Origin: Candidatus Fermentibacterota bacterium
GTDB taxonomy: Bacteria; Fermentibacterota; Fermentibacteria; Fermentibacterales; Fermentibacteraceae
Assembly (NCBI GenBank): GCA_012523605.1
Contig: JAAYTY010000144.1
Coordinates: 1 to 51,620, forward strand
Direction of reading: 5' to 3'
DNA length: 51,620 bases
The position numbers were made by a program, and so were the translations under genes. The notes beneath the pieces are model-generated. The model made no database searches, was not told the DNA's origin, and saw only the letters and a list, made by a program, of their open reading frames with translations. Shown piece by piece: positions 26,940-36,978 of this stretch; positions within the stretch are counted from its first letter, which is position 1, and every line of letters starts with the position of its first letter.

Positions 26940-28763
26940 CTAGAACCCCGCCCAGAGGCCCAGGACGGACGACGTCCAGAGGTCGTCCTCGAGGGCGGAA
27001 CGGAAGTACACCCTGTCGGCCCTGGGAACGCGCTTCGACAATGCGGGCAGGTCGTGTCCCGGCGGCAGCCTTACCCCGACGTCCGCCTCGAGAAGCTCCC
27101 CGGGGATGTCGCGGGGATCCCCTGCGTCCACGGCGAGCGGACACGATGCCGCAGCCTCACGGAGCCAGCCTGGGGGGAAGCCCTCCATCGAGCGCAGGAG
27201 TATCGAGGGTCTTATCCCCCCGTCGGTCCCGTGCATCGCGGCCACGCGCGAGGAGTAGTCCGCCTGCTCTTCCAGCGCCCTGATCGTGTCCAGCAGATCG
27301 AGCGGAAAGGGTGCTCGCGGCTCGAGCACGACGTCCAGCACGCAGTACGGATCCGCCGACCTGCGCCTCCTGACGTGCGCCTCTACGAGTGAGCGCCTTG
27401 CCCAGAGATCCTCGGAAGCCAGCCTCACCGAACCGTGTCGAAGAGAGGGCGGATCGGGCAGGGATGCCGGGTCCGGAACGTTTTCGACGTCCAAATCGTA
27501 CTCCTCGGTGCCCTCCCATCCATCGAACAGGACTGGGCGGTGGCCGATGTCGAGATCGAACCCGAACATCTCCGCGATCGCCTCCCTGATCCGGCGCATC
27601 TCGTCGAACACCACGCCAGGCGCTTCGAGAACGTAGTACGGGGGCCTCTCCATCCACGAAACGCCCATACCCGCCGAGCGCGCCCTGAGCTCCGTGCCGG
27701 GGAGGACCGAGAGATAGAAGACCTGCGCGTCGAAGTCGAAGCCCCTCGACGCCACCTGCCTCGCTGCTTCCAGGGGACCCGCCGCGGTATCCCCGGGAAG
27801 GCCCAGAATGATGTCCAGAACGGGTTTTACGCCGGCCTCAGCGAGGGCCTGGGCGCCGTCGAGCGCAACGCCCGGATTCCCGCGCCTCCCGGCGGTCCTC
27901 AGAGCCTCGGCGCTCCACGACTGGAGGCCTATCTCCACGCTCCTGAAGCCCGCCGACGCGTAGAGCCGCGCCAGCCCGTCCGTCACGGACTCGCCCGATA
28001 TCTCGCCAAAGCATGACGCGCCGAGCTCTCCCAGGCCTTCCAGCAGGATCCGGAGGTCGGGTCGCGCATCGAAGGTGGGGTCCAGGAACACTAGCTCGGA
28101 AGCACCGGCCCTCACCAGCCTGCGGCAGAGAGCAAGCGCGGCGGAGGCATCCATCCTCCTCGGCACCGGGTGGCGCCGCCTGTAGGAGCAGTAGATGCAC
28201 CCCGACGGGCATCCCCTTACGGTCTCGACGGAAGCGGAGCCGTCGCGGCGGAGGTCGAGCTGGCCCGAGAGCCAGGGATCGGGATAGGCTCCGGGCGGGA
28301 ACGAATGAGCCCCGGAATCGAGGAGACCGGACTCCGGCCCCAGATCGGCGATGCCCTCCGGACCGGTCGAGAGGAGGCGCCCCGCCAGGGGCTCGCCCTC
28401 TCCCGCCACGAGGAGGTCGAAAACGCCGTTTGCGAGCAGCCAGGAGTTGTCGGGGCTTGCCTCCGGCCCTCCCGCGACGAGGACCGTTCCCGGCGCCTTC
28501 TCCCTGACGAGCGAGGCGACATGACAGCTCCGCTCCGAATTCCAGCAGTAGAGCGTGAACGCTGCGATCCCCGGCTCCATCGAAGCGATCCGCGCTGCCA
28601 GGGCGCGATCTCCCAGCCGGTCGGCCTCGTCCTGGCACAGCACCCGGCCGGGAGCGAGGCCTGCGGCGGCAGCGAGCATCGCTCCCGCCAGAGGGATGTT
28701 GCCCGTGGGCTCGAACGGCGCGGAGGGATTCAGGGGAAGCTGTACGAAGAGTGGAGACTTCAT
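26940..28763 (-). CDS. B12-binding-domain radical SAM protein
   Basis: Radical SAM motif CPSGCIYCSYRRR, EIGLQSW, LDIILGLPGDT; N-terminal Rossmann/B12-binding-like region VLVAGGPEASPDNSWLL...VAGEGE. Confidence 0.85.
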   Translation of the reverse strand: MKSPLFVQLPLNPSAPFEPTGNIPLAGAMLAAAAGLAPGRVLCQDEADRLGDRALAARIASMEPGIAAFTLYCWNSERSCHVASLVREKAPGTVLVAGGPEASPDNSWLLANGVFDLLVAGEGEPLAGRLLSTGPEGIADLGPESGLLDSGAHSFPPGAYPDPWLSGQLDLRRDGSASVETVRGCPSGCIYCSYRRRHPVPRRMDASAALALCRRLVRAGASELVFLDPTFDARPDLRILLEGLGELGASCFGEISGESVTDGLARLYASAGFRSVEIGLQSWSAEALRTAGRRGNPGVALDGAQALAEAGVKPVLDIILGLPGDTAAGPLEAARQVASRGFDFDAQVFYLSVLPGTELRARSAGMGVSWMERPPYYVLEAPGVVFDEMRRIREAIAEMFGFDLDIGHRPVLFDGWEGTEEYDLDVENVPDPASLPDPPSLRHGSVRLASEDLWARRSLVEAHVRRRRSADPYCVLDVVLEPRAPFPLDLLDTIRALEEQADYSSRVAAMHGTDGGIRPSILLRSMEGFPPGWLREAAASCPLAVDAGDPRDIPGELLEADVGVRLPPGHDLPALSKRVPRADRVYFRSALEDDLWTSSVLGLWAGF

Positions 28764-29596
28764 GCCCGCATGTCGGGCATCGCTGTCTGTCCGGCCAGGA
28801 CCAGCGCGAGCAGCAGGGGATAGGCGGCCGCCGCGAGCAGGTTCGCAGCGGGATGGTGCAGGCGCCTCCGGTCGAGGTAGAGAATCGCCGCCACCGGAGC
28901 CGGGATGAGAGCGAAGGCTGCGGACCTGGCCGCGCACGCCTGCACTCCCCCCGGCTCGATGAGCATCAGCGTCATCGCCGCCAGCAGGAAGGGTATGCCC
29001 GCCAGGAAGGCGCGTCTGGCGAGGCTCTCGGAGGAGGCGAGCGGAGGGAGGGCCGAGTTCACGACTCGATCCCTGCGGACCTTCAACCTGATGAGATATA
29101 CTATCACCGCGGAGAAGCACACCGCGAACGCCAGAAGGGCCGCCGCGAGAGCCGCCCCGGACAGCCAGTTCACGGAATGGACCTGCTGTCCCGGGGCTCT
29201 TTGCGCAGGAGCGAGGAACGGTACTAGGATGGCCAGCAAGGCCTGCTGGCAGGCCATGACCGTGAGGAAGGCCCTGTTGCCTGCAACCTGCCTGCCCAGG
29301 ACGCGCAGGACCTGCATCATGAGCATCTGAGAGGTAATCTGTCCGAAGCTGCTGGTCATGAGCTGGGTGCCCGCCCTGCCCCCCGCGAGAAGCCAGAGCA
29401 GTGCGAACGCGGCGAACTGAAGCAGCTTCACGATGCGGTAATGGAGCATCTGCCTCCGGCGATGAGCTTCCTGCCCCTCGGGGCCTTCCAGGGGAACGGC
29501 CCAGACCGGAAGGCTCCTCCCGTACCCGCCGAGGTGGAGGTAGAGCTCCTCCAGGATCAGCGTGGCCAGGCACAACAGGGAGGCCGCAGTGATCAT
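28760..29596 (-). CDS. Uncharacterised multi-TM membrane protein
   Basis: Several hydrophobic helices; 4-nt overlaps with both neighbours. Confidence 0.65.
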   Translation of the reverse strand: MITAASLLCLATLILEELYLHLGGYGRSLPVWAVPLEGPEGQEAHRRRQMLHYRIVKLLQFAAFALLWLLAGGRAGTQLMTSSFGQITSQMLMMQVLRVLGRQVAGNRAFLTVMACQQALLAILVPFLAPAQRAPGQQVHSVNWLSGAALAAALLAFAVCFSAVIVYLIRLKVRRDRVVNSALPPLASSESLARRAFLAGIPFLLAAMTLMLIEPGGVQACAARSAAFALIPAPVAAILYLDRRRLHHPAANLLAAAAYPLLLALVLAGQTAMPDMRA

Positions 29597-30867
29597 CCGC
29601 CCTCCTCCCTCACCGCTGCGAGCACCGAACCACCGGCCGCGAAGAGAACCAGCGTGGCAAGTATGGACAAGCGGGCGCTCCCGGTCATGTCCCGGACCAC
29701 GGCGAACATCAGGGGGCCCAGGATGCTGGCGAACCTCGACGAGACAGAGAAGAGGCCGAAGTACTCCGCCGCGAGTCCGGCGGGGATGAGCCTGCTGTAC
29801 ATGCTCCTGCTGATCGCCTGCAGACCGCCCTGGAAGACGCCCACGGCGCAGGCCAGAGCCGTGAACTCGCCGGCGGTCCTCATGCGCGATGCCGCCAGCA
29901 CGATCGCCATGTATGCGAGGATCCCCGCCATGATGGATTTCTTCGCGCCGAAGCGCGAGGCCGCCCTTCCGTAGAGCATGCTCCCCGGCACGCCGACCGC
30001 CTGCGTGAGCAGGAGGGCGGCGACCAGATCGCCCGTGTCCAGTCCCATCTCGGCCTTTCCGAACACGGCTGCCATCAGGATGACGGTCTGGATGCCGTCG
30101 TTGTAGAGAAGGAAGGCCGTCAGGAAGAGAAGGAGGTTCCGCTGACGCGGAAGAGCCCGCAGAGTGGCGCCCAGCGCTGTGAGACCCTCGCGCAGCGCGG
30201 AGCGGGCCGGGATCCGCCCCGCGCCCTCGGGAACGGTCGCGAACAGCGGAAGCGAGAAAAGCGCCCACCACGCCGCCACGCTCAGGAAGCTCGCCCTGGA
30301 GGCCGCCGCGGCATCCTCGAGGCCGAAGAGCCCGGGCTTCCTTATCATCAGGAGGTTGACCGCCAGCAGGATTCCGCCTCCGAGATAGCCCCATGCGAAT
30401 CCCCCGGCCGAAGCCCTGTCGCGTCCTTCGGGGGGTGTAATCCCGACGAGCAGGGAGTTGTAGAACACCTGCGCTCCTGCGAAGCCGACCTCCCCGACCG
30501 CCAGCATGGCCAGGGTGAACGCGACCATGCCCGGGCCGGCCAGCGACAGCGCCGCCGAGGCCGCCATGCCGCCCGCCGCGAAGACTCCGAGGAAGAGCTT
30601 CCTCCTGCCCCCGGCGTCGGCCACGGCTCCGAGAACCGGCGACAGCACGGCCACGAGAGCGGCGGCGGCTCCGACGGCGTAGCCCCAGAGCGATGTGGGC
30701 GAGCCGCCGATCCTCGAGCCGAGGACCTCGAAGCCTGCCTCGCCGCCGCCGCAGACGACTCCGGCGAAGTATGCCGGAAGGACGGCCGCCACGACAGTGG
30801 TCACGAATGCGGAATCGGCCCAGTCGTAGAGCTTCCAGGCCCTCAGAGGGGTGAAGAACCTGCTCAA
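29593..30867 (-). CDS. MFS transporter, UMF1/Atg22-like
   Basis: KLYDWADSAFVTTVVAAVLPAYF, SPVLGAVADAGGRRKLFLG, LLYNDGIQTVILMAAVFG. Confidence 0.85.
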   Translation of the reverse strand: MSRFFTPLRAWKLYDWADSAFVTTVVAAVLPAYFAGVVCGGGEAGFEVLGSRIGGSPTSLWGYAVGAAAALVAVLSPVLGAVADAGGRRKLFLGVFAAGGMAASAALSLAGPGMVAFTLAMLAVGEVGFAGAQVFYNSLLVGITPPEGRDRASAGGFAWGYLGGGILLAVNLLMIRKPGLFGLEDAAAASRASFLSVAAWWALFSLPLFATVPEGAGRIPARSALREGLTALGATLRALPRQRNLLLFLTAFLLYNDGIQTVILMAAVFGKAEMGLDTGDLVAALLLTQAVGVPGSMLYGRAASRFGAKKSIMAGILAYMAIVLAASRMRTAGEFTALACAVGVFQGGLQAISRSMYSRLIPAGLAAEYFGLFSVSSRFASILGPLMFAVVRDMTGSARLSILATLVLFAAGGSVLAAVREEGG

Positions 30868-31556
30868 GCCCGCCGGTCCCCCGTCATGAGGCCGGATATG
30901 GAGGCCGTGTCGGTGAGGTCGGGAACCACGCCGGACGCCCCGGAAGCCGCCAGCTCCTCCTCGTCGTAGGGGCCGGTGGCCACGGCCAGCGTCTCGAAGC
31001 CCCAGAAGCGCCCGCAAGACACGTCGTACGGCGTGTCGCCCACAACCCATGTGTCCGAGGGGGCGAAGGTCTTCCCCGTCAGGAGGCGCGCACCCTCGAC
31101 CGCGTTCGGCACCAGCTCGGCCCGCTCCCTCCCGTCGTCGGCGAAGCCTCCGAACATGAAGCGGCCGTCCAGCCCGCAGGCCGCGAGCTTGAGGAAGGCG
31201 CCCTCCTTCCAGTTGCCGGTGAGCAGGCCGATCGCGGCGCCCCGATCATCCAGCGATTCCAGCAGGTCCGGCACCCCGGGGAGAACCGCGGCGGTGCACC
31301 GGACGGAAGCCAGCTCCCTGGCGAGGTGCCTCAGGTATGCGCTTCTCATCCCGCTCACCGCGCCGGGGGTCGGCTCCACGCCGCCGCGCCTGAGCCCTTC
31401 TTCCGTTATCAGCCTGTCCGTCCGTCCCGCGAACTCGACGCCCCTGAACGCCGCCTCTATTCCGTATAGCTCGCCCATGGCGGCATCCAGCGCCCTCGCT
31501 CCGGCGCCCGCGCTGGAGATGAGCGTCATGTCGACGTCGAACAGGATCAGTTTCAA
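30864..31556 (-). CDS. HAD-superfamily hydrolase (phosphoglycolate-phosphatase-like)
   Basis: LILFDVDMTLISS, LLTGNWKEGA, WVVGDTPYDVSCGR. Confidence 0.88.
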   Translation of the reverse strand: MKLILFDVDMTLISSAGAGARALDAAMGELYGIEAAFRGVEFAGRTDRLITEEGLRRGGVEPTPGAVSGMRSAYLRHLARELASVRCTAAVLPGVPDLLESLDDRGAAIGLLTGNWKEGAFLKLAACGLDGRFMFGGFADDGRERAELVPNAVEGARLLTGKTFAPSDTWVVGDTPYDVSCGRFWGFETLAVATGPYDEEELAASGASGVVPDLTDTASISGLMTGDRRA

Positions 31557-31617
31557 GCGACCTCCTCCTCCGGGAGCCCGAAGCCCGAAGATAGGCCACG
31601 GAGCCTCCCGGCCGCCA

Positions 31618-31647
31618 TTGGCCTTCGCGGCGGCGTGGGCTTATTCT
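31618..31647 (+). promoter_or_regulatory. Candidate pckA promoter TTGGCC-N18-TATTCT
   Basis: -35 at 31618-31623, -10 at 31642-31647. Confidence 0.4.
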
Positions 31648-31652
31648 TTCCG

Positions 31653-31686
31653 GACCCGGCTGGAGGCGTTCTCCGCCCGCCGGGTC
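31653..31686 (+). other. Stem-loop at the 5' end of the pckA leader
   Basis: GACCCGGC (31653-31660) pairs perfectly with GCCGGGTC (31679-31686); inner GGAG/CTCC pairing. Confidence 0.5.
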
Positions 31687-31707
31687 AACCATCACCGGGG
31701 GTGTGCA

Positions 31708-33357
31708 ATGACTCTCCAGGATAAGCTCGCGAAACTGCTCGCCGGGCGCCCGGGTGTTTTCGAGAACTCTCCGAGGCCCGTGCTCATAAGGGAATGCATG
31801 GCGAACCGCGAGGTGATGGCCGCCGCCTGCGGCGCGCTGGCGATTTGGACCAGGCCCGAGTCGACCGGGCGAAGCCCGAGCGACACCCTCATGGTGAAGA
31901 GGCCGGCCAGCGAGAAGAACATCGACTGGACCAGCGCCAACTGCCTCCCGGTGACCGAGGAGACCTTCGACATGGTTGCGGAGGACACTCTCGGCGTCTT
32001 CGGGAGGTCGAAGAAGCTCTATGTGACGGACCGCCTGGTGGGCGCCGACCCGAAGTGCACCCTTCATGTGAGAACCGTTTCGGACAGGGCGATCACCGCC
32101 CTGTTCACCTGCAACATGTTCAGGCCGTTCGACGAGAAGCTGCTGGCCCGGAGCTGCTTCCGCGACAGGCCCTTCACGCTGCTCGTCACCCCCGACAGCA
32201 AGCTCGACCCCGCCCGATACGATGGCCGTCTCCGCGTGGACCCCGCGCTGGGCCATACCTCCACGATGATGATCGGCATGGACTTCGACAGGTTCCTGGG
32301 ACTGGTCCACGGCTCGGCCTACTGCGGCAGCGTGAAGAAGCTCATCTTCACTGTGATGAACTACCTCCTGCCGTTGGAGGGGATTCTCCCCCTCCACTGC
32401 AGCGCCAACGAGGGCAGGGACGGCAGGTCGGCCCTGCTGCTGGGCCTCTCCGGCACCGGGAAGACCACCCTCTCCGCCGATCCCTCCAGGGCTCTCCTGG
32501 GCGACGACGAACATTCCTGGAGCGACGAGTGCATCGCCAACTTCGAATACGGATGCTATGCGAAGCTCATCAACCTGAAACCCGAGAAGGAGCCCGACAT
32601 ATACAGGGCATGCTTCCACGAGGCGCCTCCCGAGGAGCACGGCGCGATAATAGAAAACGCCATGATCTACCCCGACGGCACGTTCGACCTCGCCGACCAG
32701 AGGCTGACGGAGAACTCGCGCGGGTCCTATCCGCTCAGCTTCCTGTCCAACATCAAGGAACCGCCCATCGCCGGACACCCGTCTGCGATCCTCTTCCTGA
32801 CCGCCGATGCCAACGGCGTCCTTCCGCCGATCGCCAGGCTCACGAGGGAGCAGGCGATGTTCTGGTTCGTCATGGGGTACACCAGCAAGCTCGCCGGGAC
32901 CGAGCGCGGGATCGTCGAGCCGAAGAGCACCTTCTCCCGCTTCTTCGGCGGACCGTTCATGCCGCTCCTGCCGGACGTGTATGCGGGCATGCTGGGCGAG
33001 AAGCTGGACAGGCACGGGTCGAAGGTGTACCTGGTGAACACCGGCTGGAGCGGAGGCCCCTACGGCGTGGGCAGGCGCATGGACATCTCGCTTACGAGAG
33101 CCATGGTGGCCGCCGCCCTCGAGGGAGGGCTGGACGGAGCGGAGTTCGATCCCGCCCCCTGTTTCAAGGTCCTTGTACCGCGAAGCTGCCCCGGCGTGCC
33201 CGACCCGTCCGTGCTCTCGCCGGCGAACACCTGGGCGGACAAATCGGCCTACCGCGAGAAGGCGAAGAAGCTCGCAGCCGAGTTCGCCTCCTTCTTCGAG
33301 AAGAACTATGCGGGCAGGCTCGATCCCTCGGTTGCCGCGGAGTGTCCGGGGAGATAG
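31708..33357 (+). CDS. pckA: Phosphoenolpyruvate carboxykinase (ATP)
   Basis: RTVSDRAITALFTCNMF, GLSGTGKTTLSADPSRALLGDDEHSW, YPDGTFDLADQRLTENSRGSYPL, GYTSKLAGTERG. Confidence 0.95.
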   Translation: MTLQDKLAKLLAGRPGVFENSPRPVLIRECMANREVMAAACGALAIWTRPESTGRSPSDTLMVKRPASEKNIDWTSANCLPVTEETFDMVAEDTLGVFGRSKKLYVTDRLVGADPKCTLHVRTVSDRAITALFTCNMFRPFDEKLLARSCFRDRPFTLLVTPDSKLDPARYDGRLRVDPALGHTSTMMIGMDFDRFLGLVHGSAYCGSVKKLIFTVMNYLLPLEGILPLHCSANEGRDGRSALLLGLSGTGKTTLSADPSRALLGDDEHSWSDECIANFEYGCYAKLINLKPEKEPDIYRACFHEAPPEEHGAIIENAMIYPDGTFDLADQRLTENSRGSYPLSFLSNIKEPPIAGHPSAILFLTADANGVLPPIARLTREQAMFWFVMGYTSKLAGTERGIVEPKSTFSRFFGGPFMPLLPDVYAGMLGEKLDRHGSKVYLVNTGWSGGPYGVGRRMDISLTRAMVAAALEGGLDGAEFDPAPCFKVLVPRSCPGVPDPSVLSPANTWADKSAYREKAKKLAAEFASFFEKNYAGRLDPSVAAECPGR

Positions 33358-33493
33358 CCGCCCGCCTGCCGCGTCAGCGACCCGCCGAAGCCTCCCGGCG
33401 GCTGGAGGTGCCGCGAACGGCTCCTCATCCGTGCGAGCCCCGGCGGACCGCCGCCGCGGCGCAGCATCGGCGCATGTCCGCCCGACCCCGCTC

Positions 33494-34024
33494 CTACCGC
33501 TCCTTTACGGGCAGACCGAGGTGCGACCAGTCGCCCGGAGTTGGCGCCGGGATGTCGCCCGACACGAGCAGGCGCAGAGTCCCGACGAGCAGGGAAATGC
33601 TCCTGTGGACAGGCGGGTTCAGGAGGCCGGGGAGGTCATCGGGCTGGTGGAAGCCGGTTCTCCCGGTGTCGAGCTCCTCTTCCGGTCCTGCCAGGGCTCT
33701 CGCATCCCACCACGTGAGGAAGCCCGCCGGTACGGGAGCCCCTTGCTCCCGCCCGGCCATGAGAAGGAGAAAGTCGCACTTCGCACGGGCCATGGACTCG
33801 AAGGTCCATCCGGTGCGGGGCACGGGGCCCACGGCAAGCCGCCGGCCGTCGTGGAGGACGATCCCGTACCTGCCCTCCGTGCCCGGAGGGGAACCGCTCG
33901 TCCAGCAGGCGAAGCCGGAGGAAGCCAGCCAGCGCAGAGCCGCCCTTTCGAGGGCTGCCGGATCGTACCCCGCCCGACCTGTCCGGGCCCCTGTTCCGTC
34001 ATCTCCCGGCCTGTTCCTGCTCAT
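33494..34024 (-). CDS. Hypothetical protein (divergent from gcvT)
   Basis: 176-aa ORF filling the pckA-gcvT gap with no overlapping + strand gene; composition looks protein-like but no family recognised. Confidence 0.45.
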   Translation of the reverse strand: MSRNRPGDDGTGARTGRAGYDPAALERAALRWLASSGFACWTSGSPPGTEGRYGIVLHDGRRLAVGPVPRTGWTFESMARAKCDFLLLMAGREQGAPVPAGFLTWWDARALAGPEEELDTGRTGFHQPDDLPGLLNPPVHRSISLLVGTLRLLVSGDIPAPTPGDWSHLGLPVKER

Positions 34025-34052
34025 TGCCGGGAGTCTCCTGCAGACGTAGATT
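34024..34052 (+). promoter_or_regulatory. Candidate gcv operon promoter TTGCCG-N17-TAGATT
   Basis: -35 at 34024-34029, -10 at 34047-34052. Confidence 0.45.
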
Positions 34053-34074
34053 CGCTGGTGATTTTACCTTCTCC

Positions 34075-34091
34075 GGCGGGGCCGCCCCGCC
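34075..34091 (+). other. GC-rich hairpin in the gcvT leader, attenuator-like
   Basis: GGCGGGG-CCG-CCCCGCC followed by TTTCC. Confidence 0.35.
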
Positions 34092-34110
34092 TTTCCAGGG
34101 AGAGAGAACG

Positions 34111-35214
34111 ATGGACAGGAAAACGCCGCTCTACGATCGCCACTCGGCTCTAGGCGCCAGGATCGAACCCTTCGCGGGATACCTCATGCCCATCCAGTAC
34201 TCGGGCATCATGGCAGAACACATGGCCGTCCGCAAGAAGGCCGGGCTTTTCGACCTGTCGCACATGGGCGAATTCATGGTCGAGGGGCCCGGAGCGCTCG
34301 ACTTTCTCGACATGCTCCTCACCAACAACGCCGACGTCGAGCCGGGGAAGGCCTACTACAGCACGATGTGCTATCCCGACGGCGGCATAGTGGACGACCT
34401 GATAGTGTACCGGCTCTCCGAGAGCGAGTACCTAATGGTGGTGAACGCGGCCAACCTGGACAAGGACTGGGCCTGGGTCTCGAGCCACGCTCGAGGGTGT
34501 GACGTGCGTATCACCAACCGGAGCGACGAAACGGCCCTGGTGGCGATTCAGGGGCCGGAAGCCCAGAAGATAGCGTCGAAGTTCACGGACACCGATCTCG
34601 ATTCGATACCGTACTACGCCCACAGGAGCGGCGCCGTCGCAGGCAGGAGCGCCATCATCGCTCGGACCGGATACACGGGGGAGGACGGATTCGAGTTCTA
34701 CGTCTCCTCCGGAGACGCCACTGCCGTCTGGGACGCTGTGATGGACGACTCGGCCTCGAGCAGGATAGTCCCCGTGGGTCTCGGCGCCCGGGACACCCTT
34801 CGCCTGGAGGTGGGGTACGTCCTCTACGGAAACGACATAGACCATACGACTACCCCCCTGGAGGCGAAGCTGGGCTGGGTGGTGAAGCTGGCCTCGGGCA
34901 AGGATTTCATCGGCCGCGAGGTTCTTGCGAGGCAGAAGGAGGAGGGAACCGCGCGGAGCCTAGTCGGGCTCAGGGTCGAGGGCCGCGGAGTCATACGCCA
35001 CGGCACAGACCTCTACTCCGGGGAGAGCCGCGTCGGTGTGGTGACCAGCGGGACGATGGCCCCGGCTCTAGGGGTCTCCGTGGGCCTCGGCTATGTCGAG
35101 AAGGCCCTTGCAAAGACCGGCACTCCGCTCGAGGCCGAGATCAGGGGCAGCCGTGTGCCGGTGAAGGTCGTCAAGATACCTTTCTATACAACTGGCAGCC
35201 GCCGCCAGGCATGA
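34111..35214 (+). CDS. gcvT: Glycine cleavage system T protein (aminomethyltransferase)
   Basis: PLYDRHSALGARIEPFAGYLMPIQYSGIMAEHMAVRKKAGLFDLSHMGEF, TGYTGEDGFEFY. Confidence 0.95.
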   Translation: MDRKTPLYDRHSALGARIEPFAGYLMPIQYSGIMAEHMAVRKKAGLFDLSHMGEFMVEGPGALDFLDMLLTNNADVEPGKAYYSTMCYPDGGIVDDLIVYRLSESEYLMVVNAANLDKDWAWVSSHARGCDVRITNRSDETALVAIQGPEAQKIASKFTDTDLDSIPYYAHRSGAVAGRSAIIARTGYTGEDGFEFYVSSGDATAVWDAVMDDSASSRIVPVGLGARDTLRLEVGYVLYGNDIDHTTTPLEAKLGWVVKLASGKDFIGREVLARQKEEGTARSLVGLRVEGRGVIRHGTDLYSGESRVGVVTSGTMAPALGVSVGLGYVEKALAKTGTPLEAEIRGSRVPVKVVKIPFYTTGSRRQA

Positions 35215-35236
35215 CCGGGCGGGGAAGGAGCTTCGC

Positions 35237-35623
35237 ATGAGCAGCATCCCTAAGAATCTCCGTTACACCGAGACCCACGAGTGGGCAAGGCTGGAGGCCG
35301 ACGGCACGGTGACCATAGGCATCACGGACTACGCTCAGCATCAGATGGGCGAGATAGTCATGGTGGAGCTGCCCAGGAAGGGGCATCAGGCGGCCAGAGG
35401 TGCGAGCCTGGGCGCCCTCGAGGCGGTGAAGACCGCCTCCGACTACTACTCTCCCGTGGATGGAACCGTGGAGGACGCCAACACGAAGCTCGAGTCAGAC
35501 CCCGGTCTGGTGAACACCGACTGCTACGGGGCCGGCTGGCTCGCGGTCGTGAAACCCTCCGACCCCTCTCAGCTCGACTCGCTCATGGACGCATCCGGCT
35601 ACGCCAGGCATACGGGCGAATAG
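35237..35623 (+). CDS. gcvH: Glycine cleavage system H protein
   Basis: YTETHEWARLE...ITDYAQHQMGEIVMVELP...LGALEAVKTASDYYSPVDGTV (lipoyl-lysine region). Confidence 0.95.
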   Translation: MSSIPKNLRYTETHEWARLEADGTVTIGITDYAQHQMGEIVMVELPRKGHQAARGASLGALEAVKTASDYYSPVDGTVEDANTKLESDPGLVNTDCYGAGWLAVVKPSDPSQLDSLMDASGYARHTGE

Positions 35624-35630
35624 GGAACAG

Positions 35631-36977
<1,347 letters not shown>

Positions 36978-36978
36978 G

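Noticed and set aside
33358-33493. Short inverted repeats (e.g. CGGCGG/CCGCCG) after pckA as repeat elements
   Set aside because: Short, GC-driven and imperfect; at most a bidirectional terminator region, not a supported repeat family.
34053-34110. Glycine riboswitch upstream of gcvT
   Set aside because: The predicted leader is only about 50 nt, too short for a glycine aptamer, and no aptamer-like core was seen; only a GC-rich hairpin.
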